A stretch of DNA of 64,000 bases from positions 103,333,334-103,397,333 of the forward strand of contig NC_082595.1 in the NCBI RefSeq assembly GCF_030936135.1. Direction: 5' to 3'. The stretch is from Gavia stellata. Taxonomy: Eukaryota; Chordata; Aves; Gaviiformes; Gaviidae. Position numbers and translations under genes: made by a program. Positions 59,751 through 64,000 of the stretch are shown piece by piece (position 1 is the stretch's first letter; every line of letters starts with the position of its first letter). The notes beneath the pieces were generated by a model that saw only the letters and a program-made list of their open reading frames with translations, was not told where the DNA came from and made no database searches.

Positions 59751-62700
59751 TTTCATGCAGTTTTCCCTACTATTTGACAGAGCCACCATTATGGTCTTGA
59801 AGGCCATTACTCACAGCTAGGTTTTGGCCTGTCCTTTCCCCCTCTTGCATCCTTTTATCACCCAGCTGTGCCTCAGAGCCCAGGGGTGCTCCATAGCCTG
59901 GACCTCCAGCAGTTGTCCGCATTGCAGAGACCAGCCCTGCTTACCCCTTCTTGTGGGGAGGAATCTGCTGAAAACTATGAGACTTGAATGCTGGTAATGA
60001 AAGCTATATAAGGAGCGATCTTTCAAAGGCCTTTTTTAAAAGTTATGGATGTTCAGCATATTAAGAGACTATATAAGGGAATATCTGTTCATGCAACATT
60101 ATTCCAAAAATCTGGAGTATGGAAACAATGGCCAACTTTTAGAGAATAAGAACTTTCTGGGAGATATTCAGTTTATTTAGATTTTTTTTTTTTTTCTTTT
60201 TTTTTTCCTCCCATAGAGCTTCTTCAGGGACTAGAAGTCTTTGTAATTATTCCGGGCAAGTGCTCCTAGCATTGGGTTTGATGTCCTCAGTAGTAAACAA
60301 GAAAATGCCATACTAGCAAAGTGACAATAGTGAAGAGTTATGTATCTGGAATTAAAGTAACAGACTGTGGGATTTCAATTGAAGATTTTCATTCAGTGCT
60401 AAAGTAAGCTTATATTATAGGTGAGAAAAGCAGTTTTTGTACAATTACTCAAATGGCAGTATTCTTGTAAGCTTTTACTTTTGTATTTCCTTTCAGAAGG
60501 AAAATACGTATTTTTTAATTTTCTAAAGAAAAGTTTGATAATGACTGAGAGTTGGAAATACGAAATTTTGCTTTGGGTGAGAGCATAAATTGTTCAAGCT
60601 AAAAATTTTAATCTTATCAGTTTAATGGCTGTGCTTTGGAATGCATATTTAAGAAAAATCATGATTTTCCTATTTACTGCCAAGCATATTCACCTGTTTT
60701 TCTGTTAAGTGATATCGCAGATACTGATGATAGCATAATCTATGTCTTTCTGTGTACATTAAAATTGTATCAGATCAGAGCCAATGGAGGAAAGAAAGAT
60801 TATGTTTATTATAATAGCTTTTTGAAAAAAAATAACCCCTATGGTCAGATCCAATTCATATGTATTAATTTAAAAAATAATCTTACAGTATCTGTTTGAC
60901 CTTAAAACAATTCAGTGTAATGATATACCATAGACCACAGCAATAGTAAATAGCCTATTTATTTGTGGATTGGAAGTAACATTGCTTATCGTCTGGAACC
61001 ATTTTTGCTTGCTATGTACAACTTCCAAGGAAAGCAGCATATTAATTCTGATACAGAAGGGCATTTCTTTGCTCTCATTTATGTCACAGAAACTCCCATG
61101 AAATCAGTAGGCTTGAACTGCGTTAGATGATAGGAAAGTATGTCTCTGCAATCATGTTGGTGCTTCTTGTGAGATATTTTCCATATGTAGTTCATCTATT
61201 ATCTACAGAGAGAATAGGAGAGAAGATTGCCTCTTACCTCTCTATTTGATGTTCTGCACTGAGCTCCAGCAAATCTTTAAGGGCTTGTTTCTTTACTGTT
61301 GTCCATGGTGGCTGCAGTATAAAGCCCTGAAGTTTTCCTCCCCTCCTGATTCAAAAACATGCACGTTTCTTCACCGTGCGTCTTCTTGCCAGCCCTTGAA
61401 GGGCGCAGCCACCTCTGCAGGCAGGCCAGGAGATGATAAAGTCTTTGACCTTGCAGGTTCTTTTGCTTCTCTCTACTGTACTCTGCATGTATATGTATAG
61501 GAAGGGAGAAAAGGGAGTTCATAACCTGAATTTTGGCTCACCTGTGGCTTTTTAGAGGAAAATATATGGCAATGTAACTCATAGGATTGCCATGAACAAT
61601 ATAACGGCCAACTGATGTCAAAAACCTGTTGGGAAGTTAGATGTAGTAGACCAGATCTGATCTCAGTTGTGTTGGTATGTATGTAAAGGTAAGTAACTTT
61701 TCAGATGTATAGAGGAGACCAGAATCCAGCACCTTATAACTAATGTGCATCGTGCAGATTAACAGCTTAACTTTTGAATTATTAGACATAATTGTCCTAG
61801 ATATAATGACATAATGATGCAGTAAAGTCCAAACTATTTTAGTTGATTATGCCAATAAAAGCTTGCTTTTAACCCATCCATTATAGGTAAAAGTAATAGA
61901 AATAATTTACAATTATGAATGATTCACTACCAGGAAATAAAATTAAAAAATGAGGGTTAGTTTTGGCTATTTGTTAAGCAGAAGAAACTGTCTTGTAGTA
62001 TGAAATAGCTGTTCTGTTCAGGTGTCACAATAAATTTATCACCTCCAATAAAATGTAGAAAGTATTGTTTTTCTAATATTAGTGAAAGATGATGTCCATT
62101 TAAATTAGATTTTTCATTCATTTCTAATTGGCTTAAAATCCGGTTTAGCTACAGCTCTTCCACTCATAACTTGTTTAAAGGATTCTAATTCTCATCGATA
62201 AATAGGCATCCTGACGTTTTTCATTTTCATCCATCATTAGGTTTCTTATGGCTGAGGTTGCCGGTTGTGCATTGCCTTTCCAATATGCTATCAACTTCTG
62301 AAGTAACTGGGTTCAGATTGGATCAATTTATTTCATTCAGTGCCTTATCTGCCTCTTTCCCCCACTTTTTTAAGCACTGCCGAGGGTCATATTGAAAAAC
62401 TATCTCCAATTCCAACTGAAATCAACCAGGAAATGGCTTTATTTTACTTTTAACTGCGATTGAAATCAAACAGGACTGCATCATTTTATAGAATGGTCAT
62501 TTACAATACAGTAGCTTGCATGCTATGTTCAACGCACCCTAAATTTCCTATATATTCCTGTTTTTCATTTCATTCATTTAGAATTGCTTCAGAAATAGAA
62601 AATGTTGTGAAGAGTACGGTGTCATTAAAAAAATGCATATTTTTTGGAAACAAGAGACATCTCTTTACACAGGAAAGAAGGAACACGTGTACTTCAGATG

Positions 62701-64000
62701 GATAAGAGTAATAGGCTCTGAAGGGCAAAATAAATCAAAAGACCATTCCTTTCCAGTAGCACTGAGAGACTGAAGGAGAATGTCAGGCTGCAGAGGCAGT
62801 TTGTGAGTTTTGATACACTATTTTCAATAAAGGGGAAAACTGAATGGGAGATTCAGAATTAGAAATTCCTCATACTTTGCTTTTATTTACAAATGCAGTT
62901 CCCCACGGACTGCTTTCTGAGGCAATCTGTAAAATGTTTTCTTCCTGCTTTAATCCTTACCCCTGTTTGCAGTGATCCAGGAGAATCACCAGGGTGACTG
63001 TTAAAGTCTGGGACTGGGTTTTGAAGAAACAGATTTGTGCATATGTAACTTAATGATATCTTTTACAAGTGTGAAGAGAATGGAGCGATTACTGCAGGAT
63101 AGATTTTCCTGACGCTGTGGGACAACTGGAGGTTGAGGGTTTTATTCTGTACTTCACCTGGTTCTTGTACTCTTTTTTTTGAACTTCCCGTGGTGGTTAT
63201 TGATAAGGACAGTCTATAAAATGCGTGTGGGGAAACTGTTGTTATTCTTGAAATTTCTGGCTTATAAGAATGGGCTATCCTTTGGCAATGCATTTTTTTT
63301 TCTTTCAAATGAGGCTGGAATTAGACATAGACATATTAGACACATTAGATCAGTCTATTAAAGAGACTATAAATCAATCAGTTATGTTTTATAGCAGTTG
63401 CTATGTCCTCATCTGTTCCCCCCATCTTTATCTTCACTTTTTAATGGAACTAATTTTGTTAAAAGGAGATGTTAGGAAATTACCTCAATTATCTTGCATG
63501 GGGCATTCAAGAATGGGGATGCTAAAGCAAAAACTCTTATATGTAGAACTGATAAATCGATAGAAGAAGTTTTAATATCTGTGGTACAGATCAGACTCCT
63601 TTTATGAAATTTAGAGAGTGAATAATAATTTTAGCGTTGTCTCGGGCTGTTTCCTTGTTAACAGTCCGCTAAGGAATATGGCATTTCCCATCTGCTCATG
63701 AAATAGTCACCAGGTCTACCTCAGAAATGTCAGCTGGCTCACTGTGCTCTGTTAAACGTGTGTCCTGGATACAAACTGGCTCAGGCTCTCCAACGTTTTC
63801 ACTGCTGGCTTTTTGAAAGGTTTTGCATCCTATACTTGCTCTGCTCCTTATACTCTTACACCAAGTATCTGGGGCTGTAAGGATAGAAACAATACTGACC
63901 TGAATCACTACTACAGTTCATGGCACCCCTCCAGGCTTTTGGGCACTTTCTGTGTATGCCAGCAGGGCACAAGCATTTTTTCACTGACAGTGTGTCTTTG
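59751..64000. other. Non-coding stretch to the window end
   Basis: No coding frame recognised. The first 250 bases (to about 60000) are GC-richer and could be more of the CR1 5' part, but I cannot align them. The remainder is AT-rich, with a T-rich tract at about 60181-60208. Confidence 0.5.

Noticed and set aside
1..64000. CRISPR arrays, rRNA or tRNA genes, bacterial operons or contamination
   Set aside because: No regularly spaced identical repeats, no tRNA cloverleaf or rRNA text recognised, and the repeats and gene are vertebrate throughout.

Overview
This window is vertebrate nuclear DNA, most likely from a bird. The grounds are numerous CR1 LINE fragments with the avian type of 3' tail, two solo LTRs of a type I recognise from avian genomes, large AT-rich non-coding tracts, and one single-coding-exon gene whose product is a multi-Tudor protein. 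I see no bacterial operons, CRISPR arrays, rRNA or tRNA genes.

Layout: 1-6180 is non-coding upstream flank with a good CTCF-like motif. 6180-6540 is a compact CpG-rich promoter (three CCAAT boxes, a YY1-type site, several possible 5' donor sites). About 6510-9057 is a 5' UTR intron ending in a clean polypyrimidine-AG acceptor. 9063-15080 is the only convincing protein-coding gene, TDRD15, a 2005-codon uninterrupted frame encoding eight extended Tudor repeats, with a poly(A) signal 46 bases after the stop. From 15.1 kb to the end (49 kb) I find no conserved coding frame. This matches the gene desert that follows TDRD15 downstream of APOB in other amniotes (from general knowledge; APOB itself is not in the window).

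The desert contains: a mosaic CR1 at 19.65-21.12 kb; an antisense solo LTR at 24.55-25.15 kb; a CR1 tail at 26.18-26.80 kb; an old CR1 scrap at 27.71-27.92 kb; a probable antisense LTR at 38.4-39.0 kb; a very decayed CR1-like copy at 43.9-45.0 kb; a sense solo LTR of the same family as the 24.5 kb one at 47.63-48.18 kb, with a perfect 5-bp target duplication; a CR1 tail with an open frame at 50.3-50.75 kb; and, antisense, a fairly young CR1 at 58.09-59.75 kb that keeps its endonuclease domain but has lost its reverse-transcriptase core. The rest is unique-looking AT-rich sequence with microsatellites, a few perfect hairpins and some candidate regulatory clusters.

TDRD15 belongs to the Tudor-protein family that works with PIWI proteins in germ granules. 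In this protein only three of the eight Tudor repeats keep the asparagine of the methyl-arginine pocket. I found no strong evidence for an undescribed biological system; the findings are ranked modestly on that basis.
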